Source: Chloroflexota bacterium
Lineage (GTDB): Bacteria > Chloroflexota > Dormibacteria > Dormibacterales > Dormibacteraceae
NCBI GenBank assembly: GCA_005882115.1
Contig: VBEG01000025.1
Span: 1-64,000, forward strand
DNA length: 64,000 nt
Direction: 5' to 3'
The translations under genes and the position numbers were made by a program. Under the pieces are notes generated by a model, which was not told the DNA's origin, did not search any database, and saw only the letters and a program-made list of their open reading frames with translations. Shown piece after piece: positions 15,798-27,232 of this stretch. Numbering within the stretch: the stretch's first letter is position 1; the number at the start of each line of letters is the position of its first letter.

Positions 15798-15864
15798 TCG
15801 GCGAACCCGCCCCATTCAATGGAGTAAACACACCCTGAATCAGACCCGGATGGAGACCCGAGAC

Positions 15865-17049
15865 ATGATTTCCCGGGAGGAGTCTGGCCTCGAGATCGGG
15901 ATCGGACGGCGGGCGCGTCGAGCCTACGGTTTTGATGAGATCGCGCTCGTCCCAGGTGGTGTGACACTCAACCCGGACGAGGTCGACATCTCTTTTGCGA
16001 TGGGCGAGAGCTTTGCGCTGGCGCTGCCCTTCTGGGGCTCCGCGATGGACGGCGTGGTCGACGTCGCGTTCGCCATCGCGATGGGCAAGCTGGGTGGCGT
16101 TGCGGTGCTGAACCTCGATGGCGTGCACACGCGCTACGAAGACTCGGCGCCGATCATCAAGAAGATCGCCGAAGCCGATAAAGCCACCGTGAACGCGGTC
16201 CTGAAGGACGCGTATCGCGAGCCGGTCAAGCCGAAGCTGATCAGCGAGCGCATCAAGGCGATCAAGGCCGCAGGCGTCCCATGCGCCGTTTCGACTGTCC
16301 CTGCCCGAGCTGAGGAGCGCGCCGAGGTCGTGCAGAAGGCCGGTTCCGATATGTACGTCGTCCAGGGCACGGTCCTCACCGCGCGCCACTCCTCTCGCTC
16401 CTACCACCAGCTTTCTTTCGAGGACCTCGTTCGCGCGTGTGAGATTCCTGTCGTGGTCGGGAACTGCGTGCAGTACGAGACAGCGCTCGAGCTGATGGAG
16501 ACCGGGATCGCGGGCATCCTGGTCGGGGTCGGACCTGGCGCGGCGTGCACCACGCGGGGCGTGCTCGGTGTCGGAGTGCCACAGATGACCGCGACCGCGG
16601 ACGTCGCGGCCGCTCGCGATGAGCACATGCGCCGCGGCGGCATGCGTGTCGCGGTGATCACCGATGGCGGGATGCGCATCGGTGCGGACGTGTGCAAGGC
16701 GTTTGCCGCCGGCGCCGACGCGGTGATGATCGGTACCCCCCTTGCGGGCGCCGAGGAGTCGGCGTCGCAAGGATTCAACTGGGGGATGGCGACGCCAGAC
16801 CCCAACCTGCCGCGCGGGACGCGGATCCACGTAGGGACCAAAGCGACCCTGCGCGAGATCCTCCTTGGTCCGGCGCGCGTGGACGACGGGACGCAGAACT
16901 TCGCCGGTGCGCTGCGCTCGGCGCTCGGCGTCTGCGGCGCGCACGACATCGCTGAGTTCCAGCACACCGAGCTGGTGATCGCGCCGTCCATCGTCTCGGA
17001 GGGCAAGGTCTTCCAGCAGGCCCAACACGTGGGGATGGGCAAGAGCTGA
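15865..17049 (+). CDS. guaB3: GuaB3-family IMP dehydrogenase
   Basis: 394 residues from the ATG at 15865. GGAG lies 9 bases upstream of it; the ATG at 15850 is an alternative. This is the short IMPDH-related family without CBS domains ([20 protein letters not shown] at the start). The IMPDH loop [20 protein letters not shown] carries the catalytic Cys, and [29 protein letters not shown] is the phosphate-binding segment. It should oxidise IMP to XMP with NAD. Position directly before guaA supports a real role in GMP synthesis. No CBS-containing guaB is in the window. Confidence 0.85.
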   Translation: MISREESGLEIGIGRRARRAYGFDEIALVPGGVTLNPDEVDISFAMGESFALALPFWGSAMDGVVDVAFAIAMGKLGGVAVLNLDGVHTRYEDSAPIIKKIAEADKATVNAVLKDAYREPVKPKLISERIKAIKAAGVPCAVSTVPARAEERAEVVQKAGSDMYVVQGTVLTARHSSRSYHQLSFEDLVRACEIPVVVGNCVQYETALELMETGIAGILVGVGPGAACTTRGVLGVGVPQMTATADVAAARDEHMRRGGMRVAVITDGGMRIGADVCKAFAAGADAVMIGTPLAGAEESASQGFNWGMATPDPNLPRGTRIHVGTKATLREILLGPARVDDGTQNFAGALRSALGVCGAHDIAEFQHTELVIAPSIVSEGKVFQQAQHVGMGKS

Positions 17050-17075
17050 ACACGGCCGCCGCGGCCCGGGGTCAC

Positions 17076-17094
17076 CCCGCGGCTTCGCCGCGGG
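17076..17094. repeat. Hairpin in the guaB3-guaA spacer
   Basis: CCCGCGGC-TTC-GCCGCGGG is a perfect 8-bp stem. It is followed by AACCTCAGCAGGT, which resembles the ACGCCAGCAGGT after the hairpin at 29516-29536. There is no T tract, so it is not a classical terminator. It looks like one of the dispersed hairpins of this genome and may affect guaA translation. Confidence 0.55.
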
Positions 17095-17111
17095 AACCTC
17101 AGCAGGTAGGT

Positions 17112-18653
17112 GTGCGCGAGCAAACGATCCTCGTCCTCGACTACGGCTCGCAGTTCAGCCAGCTCATCGCACGCCGGGTGCGGGAGGCGAACGTTTACTG
17201 CGAGCTCGTCGCTGGTACCACCCCCTGGTCAGAGTTGAAGGAACGCCACCCGGCGGGCCTGATCCTGAGCGGAGGACCCTCGAGCGTCTACGACGCGGGC
17301 GCGCCGCAGGTCGACCCCGACGCGCTTCGGGCCGGCGTTCCGGTGCTGGGCATCTGCTACGGCATGCAGCTGGTTGCTCATCATCTCGGCGGAAAGGTAG
17401 ACCCCGGTCACGCCCGTGAGTACGGGCCCGCGCTTTTGTCCGTGCACGAAGCCAGCGGCATCTTCCGCGGCCTGGAGGGCGAGCTACCGGTGTGGATGAG
17501 TCACGGGGACCACGTGAGCGAGATGCCGCCAGGCTTCAAGCTCCTTGCGACCAGCGGCAACTCGCCCGTGGCTGCCTTTACCGACGGCAAGGGGATCTTC
17601 GGTATCCAGTTCCACCCGGAGGTCGTCCACACGCCGAGCGGTCGCGAGGTCCTTCGCAACTTCCTTTTCGACGTGTGCCATTGCGAGCCTTCGTGGACCG
17701 CCGGGTCGTTCATCGCCGAGGCCACCGCCAGCATCCGCGCCCAGGTGGGCGACGGCCGGGTCATCTGCGCGTTGTCGGGAGGGGTCGACTCGGCGGTCGC
17801 CGCGACCCTCGTGCATCGCGCGATCGGTGACCAACTGACCTGCGTGTTCGTCAACAACGGACTGCTTCGTAAGGAAGAGCCGGAACGAGTGCTCGACGTC
17901 ATGCACGGCAACCTCGACATGAACATCCGCTACGTCGACGCGACCGTGCGGTTCCTCCAGGCGCTGCGAGGCGTGATCGACCCTGAGCAGAAGCGGCGCA
18001 TCGTGGGCCGGGAGTTCATCTCGGTCTTCGAGGCTGAGGCGACCAGCCTCGGCCGGATCGACTTCTTGGCGCAAGGGACCCTCTACCCGGACGTCATCGA
18101 GTCGACCGCACCCGACGTCGCGGCCACCGCCTCGAAGATCAAGACGCACCACAACGTCGGCGGCCTGCCGCCCGGACTTCGCTTTCAGCTCATCGAGCCG
18201 CTGCGCTACCTCTTCAAGGACGAGGTGCGGGCCGTGGGGCTGGAGCTCGGCATGCCCGAGGAGATGGTGTACCGGCAGCCGTTCCCCGGGCCCGGGTTGT
18301 CGATCCGCTGTCTCGGCGAGGTCACCGCCGAGCGGCTGGAGATCCTCCGCAACGCGGACTGGGTGGTGATCGACGAGATCAAGCGCAACGGCCTCTACCG
18401 GCAGGTGTGGCAATCGTTCGCGGTGCTCACGCCGCTTGAGACCGTCGGTGTGATGGGCGACTACAGGACGTACGCGAACGTCGTCGCGGTGCGCGTCGTG
18501 ACTAGCGAGGACGCGATGACGGCAGACTGGGCTCGGGTCCCTTATGAGGTGCTGGCTCGCATCAGCAACCGGATCGTCAACGAGGTCGAGGGCGTGAACC
18601 GGGTCGTGTTCGACATCACGTCGAAACCGCCTGGGACCATCGAGTGGGAGTAG
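17112..18653 (+). CDS. guaA: GMP synthase (glutamine-hydrolysing)
   Basis: 513 residues from a GTG. The class I amidotransferase domain is at residues 1-195, with the nucleophile Cys in GICYGMQ (about 80) and His/Glu in FHPEVVHT. The ATP-pyrophosphatase domain has [14 protein letters not shown] (about 225). The C-terminal dimerisation domain ends in [11 protein letters not shown]. It aminates XMP to GMP. Together with GuaB3 it forms the guanine branch. Confidence 0.97.
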   Translation: MREQTILVLDYGSQFSQLIARRVREANVYCELVAGTTPWSELKERHPAGLILSGGPSSVYDAGAPQVDPDALRAGVPVLGICYGMQLVAHHLGGKVDPGHAREYGPALLSVHEASGIFRGLEGELPVWMSHGDHVSEMPPGFKLLATSGNSPVAAFTDGKGIFGIQFHPEVVHTPSGREVLRNFLFDVCHCEPSWTAGSFIAEATASIRAQVGDGRVICALSGGVDSAVAATLVHRAIGDQLTCVFVNNGLLRKEEPERVLDVMHGNLDMNIRYVDATVRFLQALRGVIDPEQKRRIVGREFISVFEAEATSLGRIDFLAQGTLYPDVIESTAPDVAATASKIKTHHNVGGLPPGLRFQLIEPLRYLFKDEVRAVGLELGMPEEMVYRQPFPGPGLSIRCLGEVTAERLEILRNADWVVIDEIKRNGLYRQVWQSFAVLTPLETVGVMGDYRTYANVVAVRVVTSEDAMTADWARVPYEVLARISNRIVNEVEGVNRVVFDITSKPPGTIEWE

Positions 18654-18670
18654 ACGATGCGCTCCGATCT

Positions 18671-18733
18671 CGGATAGTCCGGACTCACCGATGTTTGCGG
18701 TCGACCCTCATCCCCGATAGTCGGGACTATCCG
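18671..18733. repeat. Long inverted repeat / paired palindromes upstream of purD
   Basis: CGGATAGTCC (18671-18680) is the exact reverse complement of GGACTATCCG (18724-18733). Each arm also sits in its own palindrome: AGTCCGGACT (18676-18685) and GATAGTCGGGACTATC (18716-18731). The spacer between guaA and purD is 98 bp with no ORF. This could be an mRNA hairpin, a two-site operator or a dispersed repeat. The same GGATWRTCCGG word occurs upstream of the epimerase gene. Confidence 0.6.
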
Positions 18734-18751
18734 TGATTTGAAGACCGCGGC

Positions 18752-20023
18752 TTGAAAGTCCTGGTCGTGGGCTCCGGAGCGCGAGAGCATGCGCTTGTCT
18801 GGAAGTGCGTCCAATCGGAGCTCGTGGAGCGCGTGTACTGCGCGCCCGGCAACGGAGGCACCGGTGGCATGGCGCGCAACATTCCGATCGGCGCCGCGGA
18901 CGTCGTGAGGATTGTCGATTTCGCCAAGCGCGAACGGCTCGGCCTCATCGTGCTCGGTCCCGAGGCGGCTGTCGACGCCGGCGTCGGCGATGCCCTTCGC
19001 CATGCCGGCTTCAATGTGTTCGGGCCTGACCGCGGCGCGGGCCGCATCGAGTCCAGCAAGTCTTTTGCGAAGGCGTTGATGAAGCGCGCCGGCATCCCGA
19101 CCGCGGACTTCGAAGTCTTTACCCAGCCTGCGCCTGCGAAAGCCTGGGCCCGCGAGCGCGGCGGACGCGTCGCGGTCAAGGCAGACGGCCTGGCTCGTGG
19201 CAAAGGCGTGATCGTTTGCGCGGACATCGAGCAATCCGACGGCGCGATCGAAGCGATGCTGGTCCAGGAGCGCTTCGGGCGCAGCGGCAAGAAGATCGTG
19301 GTCGAAGAGCGGCTCGAAGGCCCTGAGCTTTCGCTTCTTGCCGTGACCGACGGCGCCGACGTCATCCCCCTCGCGCCGGCACGCGACTACAAACGAGCGC
19401 ACGAGGGCAACAAAGGCGCGAACACGGGCGGCATGGGTGCGTACTCGCCGCCGAAAGGTGTCGATGACGCGCTCGTCAAGGAGGTCGTCGACTGCGTTAT
19501 GCGTCCCGCTGTCCAGGAGCTCGCCGGCTCCGGCGATGAGTTTCGCGGTGTGCTCTACGCCGGCCTGATGCTCACCGAACAAGGTGTCCGCGCTCTCGAG
19601 TTCAACGCGCGTTTTGGCGATCCAGAAGCCCAGGTGGTCCTGCCCAGGCTGGAGAGCGACTTTGTGGCCATGGCTCTGGCGGCGGCCAAAGGCGGTCTTG
19701 CGGCGCATCCCGACCTGCGCTGGAGCCCACGCGCGTGCGTCGGCGTCGTTGTCGCGTCGGGCCACTATCCCGACGATGTCGCGATGACACTCGGTCACCG
19801 CATCGGCGGGCTGACGGAGATGCCACCCGGTGCCCTGATCTTCCACGCCGGCACGCGGTATGAGCCAGGGATCGGACTCGTCACCGATGGCGGCCGGGTC
19901 GTAACCTCCGTCGCATTGGGGGAGACTGTCGCGCAAGCCCGTGACGTCGCCCTCGCCGGGGCACGGCAGGTACGATTCGAAGGGGCTTTCTTCAGGTCGG
20001 ATATCGCTCAGGAGGCCGAGTAG
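18752..20023 (+). CDS. purD: Phosphoribosylamine-glycine ligase
   Basis: 423 residues from a TTG (VLVVGSGAREHALVWK is the family start). ATP-grasp enzyme for step 2 of purine synthesis, joining phosphoribosylamine and glycine to GAR. Visible signatures are GPEAAVDAGV, KADGLARGKGVIVC, GNKGANTGGMGAYSPP and EFNARFGDPEAQVVLPRL. purE follows at once: the stop TAG is directly followed by TTG. Confidence 0.95.
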   Translation: MKVLVVGSGAREHALVWKCVQSELVERVYCAPGNGGTGGMARNIPIGAADVVRIVDFAKRERLGLIVLGPEAAVDAGVGDALRHAGFNVFGPDRGAGRIESSKSFAKALMKRAGIPTADFEVFTQPAPAKAWARERGGRVAVKADGLARGKGVIVCADIEQSDGAIEAMLVQERFGRSGKKIVVEERLEGPELSLLAVTDGADVIPLAPARDYKRAHEGNKGANTGGMGAYSPPKGVDDALVKEVVDCVMRPAVQELAGSGDEFRGVLYAGLMLTEQGVRALEFNARFGDPEAQVVLPRLESDFVAMALAAAKGGLAAHPDLRWSPRACVGVVVASGHYPDDVAMTLGHRIGGLTEMPPGALIFHAGTRYEPGIGLVTDGGRVVTSVALGETVAQARDVALAGARQVRFEGAFFRSDIAQEAE

Positions 20024-20482
20024 TTGCAGCCAGTCGTCGGCGTCATCCTCGGCTCCAAGTCGGATCTTCCGCTCATGGAGTCCTGCGTCAAAGTTCTGGA
20101 CGATCTCGGTTTGACGCACGAGCTGAAGGTGTGCTCGGCCCATCGCAATCCTCGCGGCGTGATGGAGTGGGCCACCACCGCGCGTGCGCGGGGTCTCAAG
20201 GTCGTCATCGCTGCGGCCGGCGGAGCAGCCCACCTTCCGGGCGTGGTCGCGGCGTGGACCGACCTGCCGGTGATCGGCGTCCCGGTGCCGACGCAACACT
20301 TGCAGGGCGTCGACTCGCTCTACTCGATCGTGCAGATGCCGGCCGGTGTGCCGGTCGCCACGGTCGCGATCGGCGAGGCGGGCGCGAAGAACGCCGCCTG
20401 GCTGGCGGCGAGGATCATCGGGCTGCACGACGTTGACGTAGAGCAGCGCCACGGCGAGAAACGCGCCGCGCTAGCGACCTAG
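20024..20482 (+). CDS. purE: N5-carboxyaminoimidazole ribonucleotide mutase
   Basis: 152 residues from a TTG. Class I PurE with [22 protein letters not shown] and [14 protein letters not shown]. It converts N5-CAIR to CAIR. No purK lies next to it, so either PurK is elsewhere or CO2 is used directly. The stop TAG shares one base with the GTG of the carboxyltransferase gene. Confidence 0.93.
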   Translation: MQPVVGVILGSKSDLPLMESCVKVLDDLGLTHELKVCSAHRNPRGVMEWATTARARGLKVVIAAAGGAAHLPGVVAAWTDLPVIGVPVPTQHLQGVDSLYSIVQMPAGVPVATVAIGEAGAKNAAWLAARIIGLHDVDVEQRHGEKRAALAT

Positions 20483-22280
20483 TGGCGAAAAAGAAAGCCC
20501 GGGTCCGGCTCGTCGACACGACCTTTCGCGACGCGCAGCAGTCGCTGCTAGGCGGCTACCTGAGAACCGAGGAGATCCTTCCGATCGCGGCCAAGATGGA
20601 CTCCATCGGCTTTGCCGCGATGGAGGCGTTCGGGGGCGCCACATTTGAAACCCAGCTGCGCATCCATCAAGACCCGTGGGAGTACCTGCGCAACCTCAAC
20701 AAGGTGACGCCGAACACGCCCATCCAGGCGCTCATCCGCGGCCAGAATCTCGTCTCGAAGCGCAACTTCGCCGACGACGTGGTGGAGCTGTTCATCAAGC
20801 ACGCCGCGAAATGCGGTGTCGATGTCTTCCGCGTTTTCGATCCACTCAACGACCTGCGCAACATGGAGGCGTCGATCGCGGCCGCGCTGAAGGCGAAGAG
20901 GAAGGTGCAGGGCGCGCTCAGCTACGCGATCTCGCCCGCGCACAACCTCGAGCTGTGGGGTTCGCTTGCCAAAGGCCTCGTCAACATGGGCTGCCACGAA
21001 ATCGTCATCAAGGACACCTCAGGGCTGCTCAGCCCCCAGGCGACTTGGGAGCTCGTGACCACGCTCAAGCAGATGGTCAAAGTCCCGATCGACATTCATT
21101 CGCACTGCTCGAGCGGGATGGCGCCGATGGCGTACATGGCGGCGGTCGAAGCAGGAGCGGATGTGCTGGATGTCGCCATGTCGCCGCTGGCGTGGGGCGT
21201 CTCGCAACCCGCGGCGGAAAGCGTGGTCGCGGCTCTCGAAGGCGGCGAGTACGACACCGGGCTCGACCTCGACAAGATGTGGGAAGTTCAACACGAGGTC
21301 GAGGAGCTGAAGCTCCGGCACATCGAGCACCTGAGCCCTCTCGCGGACCGGGTCGACGCCAGCATCCTGCGCTACCACATGCCCGGTTTCATGCTCGAGG
21401 ACATCCACCACCAGCTCAACGGGCACAACGCGATGGGACGCGTGGCCGAGGTCCTCGACGAGGCGAACCGCGTGCGCAAGGACCTCGGCTATCCGCCGCT
21501 GGTCGCGCCGATCCGTCAGATGATCGCCACGCAGGCCGTCTACAACGTCATCGGCGGCGATCGCTACGCGACGGTGACCCAGGAGCTGAAGGACTACCTG
21601 CAGGGTCTTTACGGACGTCCGCCCGTGCCCGCGGACCACGAGCTCCGCCGCCTCGTCCTGGGCCGCGAGGAACCCATCACGATCCGCCCCGCCGACCTGC
21701 TCGAGCCGCAGGTCGAGGCGGCGCGGCAGCTGGTCAAGAAGGCCAACCACGAGCCGACCGACGACGCGGTCCTGATCGAGCTGATGTTCCCCGGCCTCGC
21801 GGCCGACTACATGCGCGGCCCCCAACCGCAAAGCAAGGATGGCGACAGACCCGGTCCGCCAACGGCGCCGGAGCCAGCGGATGCGGCTGCACCCTCGCCG
21901 GCACCCGAGCCCGTGGCGGCGCCCGTGGGCGGTCAGTCGGCGGAGTTCGACGTCGAGGTCGAGGGCGAGGTGTTCAAGGTCAGGGTGAGCGGCGCCGGGC
22001 TGTCCGTCGTCGCCTCCAACGCCACGCCCTCTCCAGCGGGAAACGCGGCCCCCGCGCCGCCGAAGATCACCGAAGGCACCGTCCTCGCCCCCATGCAGGG
22101 ACTCATCGTCAAGATCCCGGTCAAGTCCGGCGACGACGTGAAGCTCGGCGACGTGGTCGCCGTGCTCGAGGCGATGAAGATGCAGAACGACATCGTCACC
22201 ACCGTCGCCGGCAAGGTGAGCGCGGTCTACGTGAAGGAAGGCCAGGTGGTCACTCCGAACCAGCCTCTGCTCGCGATCGG

Positions 22281-22284
<4 letters not shown>
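20482..22284 (+). CDS. pycB: Pyruvate carboxylase subunit B (carboxyltransferase + biotin carrier)
   Basis: 600 residues from a GTG. The carboxyltransferase TIM barrel (1-300) has VDTTFRDAQQSLL, RGQNLV, FRVFDPLNDLRNM, IKDTSGLL and DIHSHCSSGMAP with metal-binding His residues. The PYC_OADA conserved domain follows to about 460. A Pro/Ala hinge (about 460-490) leads to a biotinyl domain with EAMKMQN near residue 570. With the next gene it forms a two-subunit biotin carboxylase, most likely pyruvate carboxylase. Oxaloacetate decarboxylase alpha or transcarboxylase 5S are close relatives, but no membrane OadB is present. Confidence 0.85.
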
Positions 22285-23735
<1,451 letters not shown>

Positions 23736-23812
23736 CCAGGCTCGGACATCCGAAGAGCGGCCGGCCATTTGCGGTCACCGGCACGACGACGCGAGGCACG
23801 TCAGGAAGCTTC

Positions 23813-24295
23813 GTGTTGCGGGACGACGTGATCTCATTCCCCGACGGCGCGGGGGCGACGTACACGGTCGTCGAGAATCCGGATTCGGCGTTCGTCGTTC
23901 CATATTTCGACAACGGCGATACCGTGCTCGTCCGCCAGTGGCGTCATGCGTGGGACATCTCGTCATGGGAGGTGCCCGCCGGGACGTTCGATGAGGGCGA
24001 GGACCCGGCGGAATGCGCGCGCCGGGAGCTCGCCGAGGAGACCGGTCTGGTCGCCACTCGCTACAGCTCGCTAGGTGTCGTACGCGGCGCGGCGTTTCTT
24101 ACCGGTCGGGCGCATCTTTTCCTGGCGGAGGGACTCACCGAATCGGCTCGTAATCCGGAGACCTACGAGCAGGACATGGAGGTGTTGCGGCTTCCCTTCA
24201 CCCACGCGCTGCAAGCCGCGCTCGAAGGACAGATCGTCCACTCGGGATCGGTGACCGCGCTATGCCGCGCGGCCCACGCACTGGAGCTCCCCTAA
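23813..24295 (+). CDS. NUDIX hydrolase (ADP-ribose pyrophosphatase-like)
   Basis: 160 residues from a GTG. The Nudix box is seen in GTFDEGEDPAECARRELAEETGL (GX5EX7REUXEEXGU pattern). The VVPYFDNGDTVLVRQWRHAW and SSWEVPAGTFDEGE segments are typical of ADP-sugar pyrophosphatases. It probably hydrolyses a nucleoside diphosphate linked to another moiety. It ends convergent to the anti-sigma gene with a 4-base overlap. Confidence 0.85.
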   Translation: MLRDDVISFPDGAGATYTVVENPDSAFVVPYFDNGDTVLVRQWRHAWDISSWEVPAGTFDEGEDPAECARRELAEETGLVATRYSSLGVVRGAAFLTGRAHLFLAEGLTESARNPETYEQDMEVLRLPFTHALQAALEGQIVHSGSVTALCRAAHALELP

Positions 24296-26454
24296 GCCGC
24301 CGGGACAGCGCTCGGCGACGGCGAAGGCGTCGTGGTGTTCCTGTTGTTGCCGTGCTTCTTGGTCGACGGGCCCAACACGTCAAGGCCGTACTGCGCCGCG
24401 ATGTTCTGGCCGAGGACGTCGCGCACCGTCGTCAACACGACGATCCGGTACTGCGACCCTTCCTTGAGGTTCAGGCCGCTCAGAGTCACGGTTCGGTTGG
24501 CGTAGGAGACCGTCGCGTCAAGCTGCTTGCCCTTCGAATCGACAATCATCACACCGCCGTTGACCGTTCCGGGGTCGAGGTCGCTGTCGAACGTGACCTC
24601 AACCGTGTCCGGCTGGATGTTGACGCTGACGACTTCGGCACCCTTGCCGAGCTCGTGGTGCGCGCCGGCGGTCGCCTGGTCGATGACGAACTGCCTCGTC
24701 GTCGCCTCACGAACCAATGTCAGGTTTTCTTCCTGGTCGCTCACGTCGATCCTGCCGCGCGTGAGAACGAGGCGGACCACGAAACGGACCGTGTCCGGGT
24801 CGGTGCCCACGACCTCTTGGGTGAGGACGTAGGAGCGCGAAAGCTTGGGGTCGCCGTTGACGATGAGCGTCAGCGCGCCGCCTGCGTACGCCTTCTTGCC
24901 GTTGTCGTCGAGGAACGTGTTCGCCAGGTCCGATGCCCCGCTCACGCGCGCATCCATGAAGGACTTGACCACGGTGGCCGCCTCGTCGAGCGCGGTCGGC
25001 TGGGGAGGCAGCGCGGGCGCGGTGCCCAACCAGAGGCCGCCCCCGCGCAGGAAGCCAAACGAGGTGCCGTTCGGCGCCCAAAGCGGCGTGTGGTACGTGC
25101 CGCTCGCCAGCTTGGTGAGGTTCGTCGCGTCCGGGCGCACCTGGTAGAGGTTGGTATTGCCGCCGAGGAGGATCGCGTCCTGCGACGACCAGCTTGCGTC
25201 CCCAGGCGGCAGGGTCGCCTGCGTCGTGCCCCGCGTGTCCGCCACGATCAGATCGTCCGCGTTCGAATACATCAGCAGATGGCCGCTCGGCGCCCACCCG
25301 GCGAACGATGCGTTGGCCTGACCAAGCTGCGCGCTCTTGCCGCTGCCCAGGTCGAGCACGAAGAGCTTGCCGTCCTGGGTGTAGATGGCGTGCGAGCCGT
25401 CGGGCGCGATCGAGACCCACGCCGCTGCACCGACCGTTGGCAGCTGACCGAGCTGCTGAGTGGACTCGTCGGCGGCGTGCGTGTCGATTCCGTCCGCGGC
25501 GGCCCACAGCAGCTTGTCCTTGGCCCATCCGACGAGGCTTGGCGCCGGGTTGGGAGCGAGCTCCTGCGTCTGTCCTGAGGCAAAGGTCAGCACCTCGATC
25601 TTGTCGCTGCGGATGTAGGCGAGGCGGTCACCTGCCGGCGAGATCGCCAGCGAGGTCACGCCGTCGGCGGCGATCATCGTGACGCCGGCGCCGTTCGCCG
25701 GCACGACCTTGAGCGCGCCGGTTCCGTCGATGACATATAGAGTCGAAGAGTCGGCTGACCACTGGCCCTTCAGCGCGGTCGCTCCGGCCAGGACAGCGAG
25801 CTGCTTCTCGCCGAGCGCGTTCGAAGGCGTCGCGCGCGGAGTCGGCGCTGGCGCGGCCGGCGCGGGTGGCTGCGTGACGAACGTGATGGTCTGCGGTGCG
25901 GCCACCTTCTTGCCGCTGGCGGTCCTCGCCTCTGGCCCAATCGTCACCTGATACTGCGTGTTGGGTGCGAGGTTGCCGCTTGCGGGCTGCACCGCGAGCG
26001 TATTCGATGCCCATGAGAAGGTCACCGTCGTAGCGGGCGTGATCTGCACCGCGTGCTCGGTCGACGCGTGGTCCATCGGCTGGTTGAACGAGACCAGGAT
26101 GGGCTGCTGAAGAGCGACGCTGCGGTTGCCGTCCACGTTGCCGTGGATGACGACCGTATCGAGGCCGCCCGACGGCTGCAAGCCCTGCCAGACGACCAGT
26201 GACGCGATGAGCAGCACGCCGGCCGCGGCACCAGCCCACGCCAGGCCCGGAGGCGCGAACGCGCGGCGCCACCATGCACCGCGGCCTTCGGTCATCGACC
26301 ACGCCTCGTTCATCAGCTGCCGGCGCAGCCCCGTTCGGAAGGCCTCGTCGAGCGGCGGCTCGGGTGTCGAGGCCGACTTCAAAAGGGCGGCGACGTGCCG
26401 CAGCTCGTCGTCCTGCAGGACGTCGTCCAGCTCGGGGTCGTGGAACGCGTTCAT
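24292..26454 (-). CDS. Membrane anti-sigma-like protein with Ig-like and beta-propeller domains
   Basis: 720 residues. A cytoplasmic N-terminus of about 68 residues (DPELDDVLQDDELRHVAALL) lacks the zinc HxxxCxxC motif. One transmembrane segment follows at about 72-92. Outside comes a Big_5-like Ig domain (about 97-195), a Pro/Ala linker, repeats typical of a WD40/TolB-like propeller (about 215-470), a further globular part, a second Big_5-like domain (about 595-690) and a Thr/Ser/Pro tail. Its start overlaps the ECF sigma stop by ATGA, the usual sigma/anti-sigma arrangement. It could sense an envelope signal through the propeller. Confidence 0.65.
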   Translation of the reverse strand: MNAFHDPELDDVLQDDELRHVAALLKSASTPEPPLDEAFRTGLRRQLMNEAWSMTEGRGAWWRRAFAPPGLAWAGAAAGVLLIASLVVWQGLQPSGGLDTVVIHGNVDGNRSVALQQPILVSFNQPMDHASTEHAVQITPATTVTFSWASNTLAVQPASGNLAPNTQYQVTIGPEARTASGKKVAAPQTITFVTQPPAPAAPAPTPRATPSNALGEKQLAVLAGATALKGQWSADSSTLYVIDGTGALKVVPANGAGVTMIAADGVTSLAISPAGDRLAYIRSDKIEVLTFASGQTQELAPNPAPSLVGWAKDKLLWAAADGIDTHAADESTQQLGQLPTVGAAAWVSIAPDGSHAIYTQDGKLFVLDLGSGKSAQLGQANASFAGWAPSGHLLMYSNADDLIVADTRGTTQATLPPGDASWSSQDAILLGGNTNLYQVRPDATNLTKLASGTYHTPLWAPNGTSFGFLRGGGLWLGTAPALPPQPTALDEAATVVKSFMDARVSGASDLANTFLDDNGKKAYAGGALTLIVNGDPKLSRSYVLTQEVVGTDPDTVRFVVRLVLTRGRIDVSDQEENLTLVREATTRQFVIDQATAGAHHELGKGAEVVSVNIQPDTVEVTFDSDLDPGTVNGGVMIVDSKGKQLDATVSYANRTVTLSGLNLKEGSQYRIVVLTTVRDVLGQNIAAQYGLDVLGPSTKKHGNNRNTTTPSPSPSAVPAA

Positions 26455-27008
26455 TCGACCGGCCTCAAGCTGGACGCCTCATCTCGCAGGCGAGTCACGC
26501 CACGGTGGATCAGGAGCTTGACGGCGCCCGCCGACTTGCCCATCGTCACCGCGATGTCCTCGATCTTCATGTCCTCCTGGAACTTGAGCACCAGCGCGGT
26601 TCGCTGCTGGTGGGGCAGCGACTCGACCAGCGCCCAGATCCGGCGCAGCTCGTCACGGTGCGCTGCCAGGTCGTCGAGCGCCGGCCCAGCGACCGACAGG
26701 TCGTGAAAGTCGTCCAGCGTCTGGGCCGGGCGCAAGGTCCGGTAGCGGTCGGCGATCGCGTTGACCGCGATCTGGTAAAGCCAGGCAGCAAACGGCCGCC
26801 CCGTGTCTTGATAACGGGGCATGGCCTTCAGAGCCTTCATGAAGACTTCCGAAGTGACGTCCTCGGCCGCGGTTTGTTCCCTCACTCTTGAATACACGAA
26901 CCTGTAAATCTGCTGAAAGTGCCGGTCGTAGAGCGCCCCAAACTGGCGTGGATCCCGTTTGGCACGCTCGACGAGGTCGCGCTCCTCGTCGCGGGACGGG
27001 TCGCTCAC
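26451..27008 (-). CDS. ECF-type RNA polymerase sigma factor
   Basis: 185 residues from the GTG at 27008. Region 2 has RHFQQIYRFVYSRVREQTAAEDV, then EVFMKALKAMPRYQDTGRPFAAWLYQIA. Region 4 has LPHQQRTALVLKFQEDMKIEDIAVTMGKSAGAVKLLIHRG. A GATAAT box (complement of 27085-27090) and a GAGGGC/GCCCTC hairpin (27065-27083) lie in its roughly 70-base leader. The gene is coupled to the membrane protein through an ATGA overlap. Confidence 0.9.
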   Translation of the reverse strand: MSDPSRDEERDLVERAKRDPRQFGALYDRHFQQIYRFVYSRVREQTAAEDVTSEVFMKALKAMPRYQDTGRPFAAWLYQIAVNAIADRYRTLRPAQTLDDFHDLSVAGPALDDLAAHRDELRRIWALVESLPHQQRTALVLKFQEDMKIEDIAVTMGKSAGAVKLLIHRGVTRLRDEASSLRPVE

Positions 27009-27188
27009 CGGCCGTTCCGCCTTTGTCGCTTCAAACGGGCAGCCATCGAACGAAGTTACGTAGGGAGGGCATGAGCCGCCCTCGATTATCAAGCCAGCCG
27101 CTTAAAGGCACCCGTCGGGACCCGATGGCCACCAAATCTTGGGCCTGAGGAAAGGCGGATAACAAGATCTTGACTAGCCGGTGGCCGA

Positions 27189-27194
27189 TATAAT
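27189..27194 (+). promoter_or_regulatory. -10 box (TATAAT) of the pur operon
   Basis: TATAAT lies 38 bases before the purB TTG. A TTGACT at 27170-27175 is only 13 bp upstream, too close for an ordinary -35, so the -35 assignment is open. No purine riboswitch or PurR-box palindrome is visible in the leader. Confidence 0.55.
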
Positions 27195-27232
27195 TCCAGC
27201 GGACCCCAACCATTGACTGGGAATCGCCCTTC

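Noticed and set aside
15544-17028. 494-residue minus-strand ORF opposite guaB3
   Set aside because: Shadow of guaB3; only its far end shares sequence with the DUF4332-like gene, in a different frame.
18542-20452. 636-residue minus-strand ORF opposite purD/purE
   Set aside because: It is a shadow ORF in GC-rich sequence; purD and purE on the plus strand are clearly conserved and the minus translation shows no domain.
20676-22280. N-terminal extension of pycA in the ORF track
   Set aside because: This stretch is an alternative frame of pycB; the real start is the TTG at 22281.
27170-27194. Full sigma-70 promoter TTGACT / TATAAT before purB
   Set aside because: The two hexamers are only 13 bp apart, too short for a standard spacer, so only the -10 is kept.
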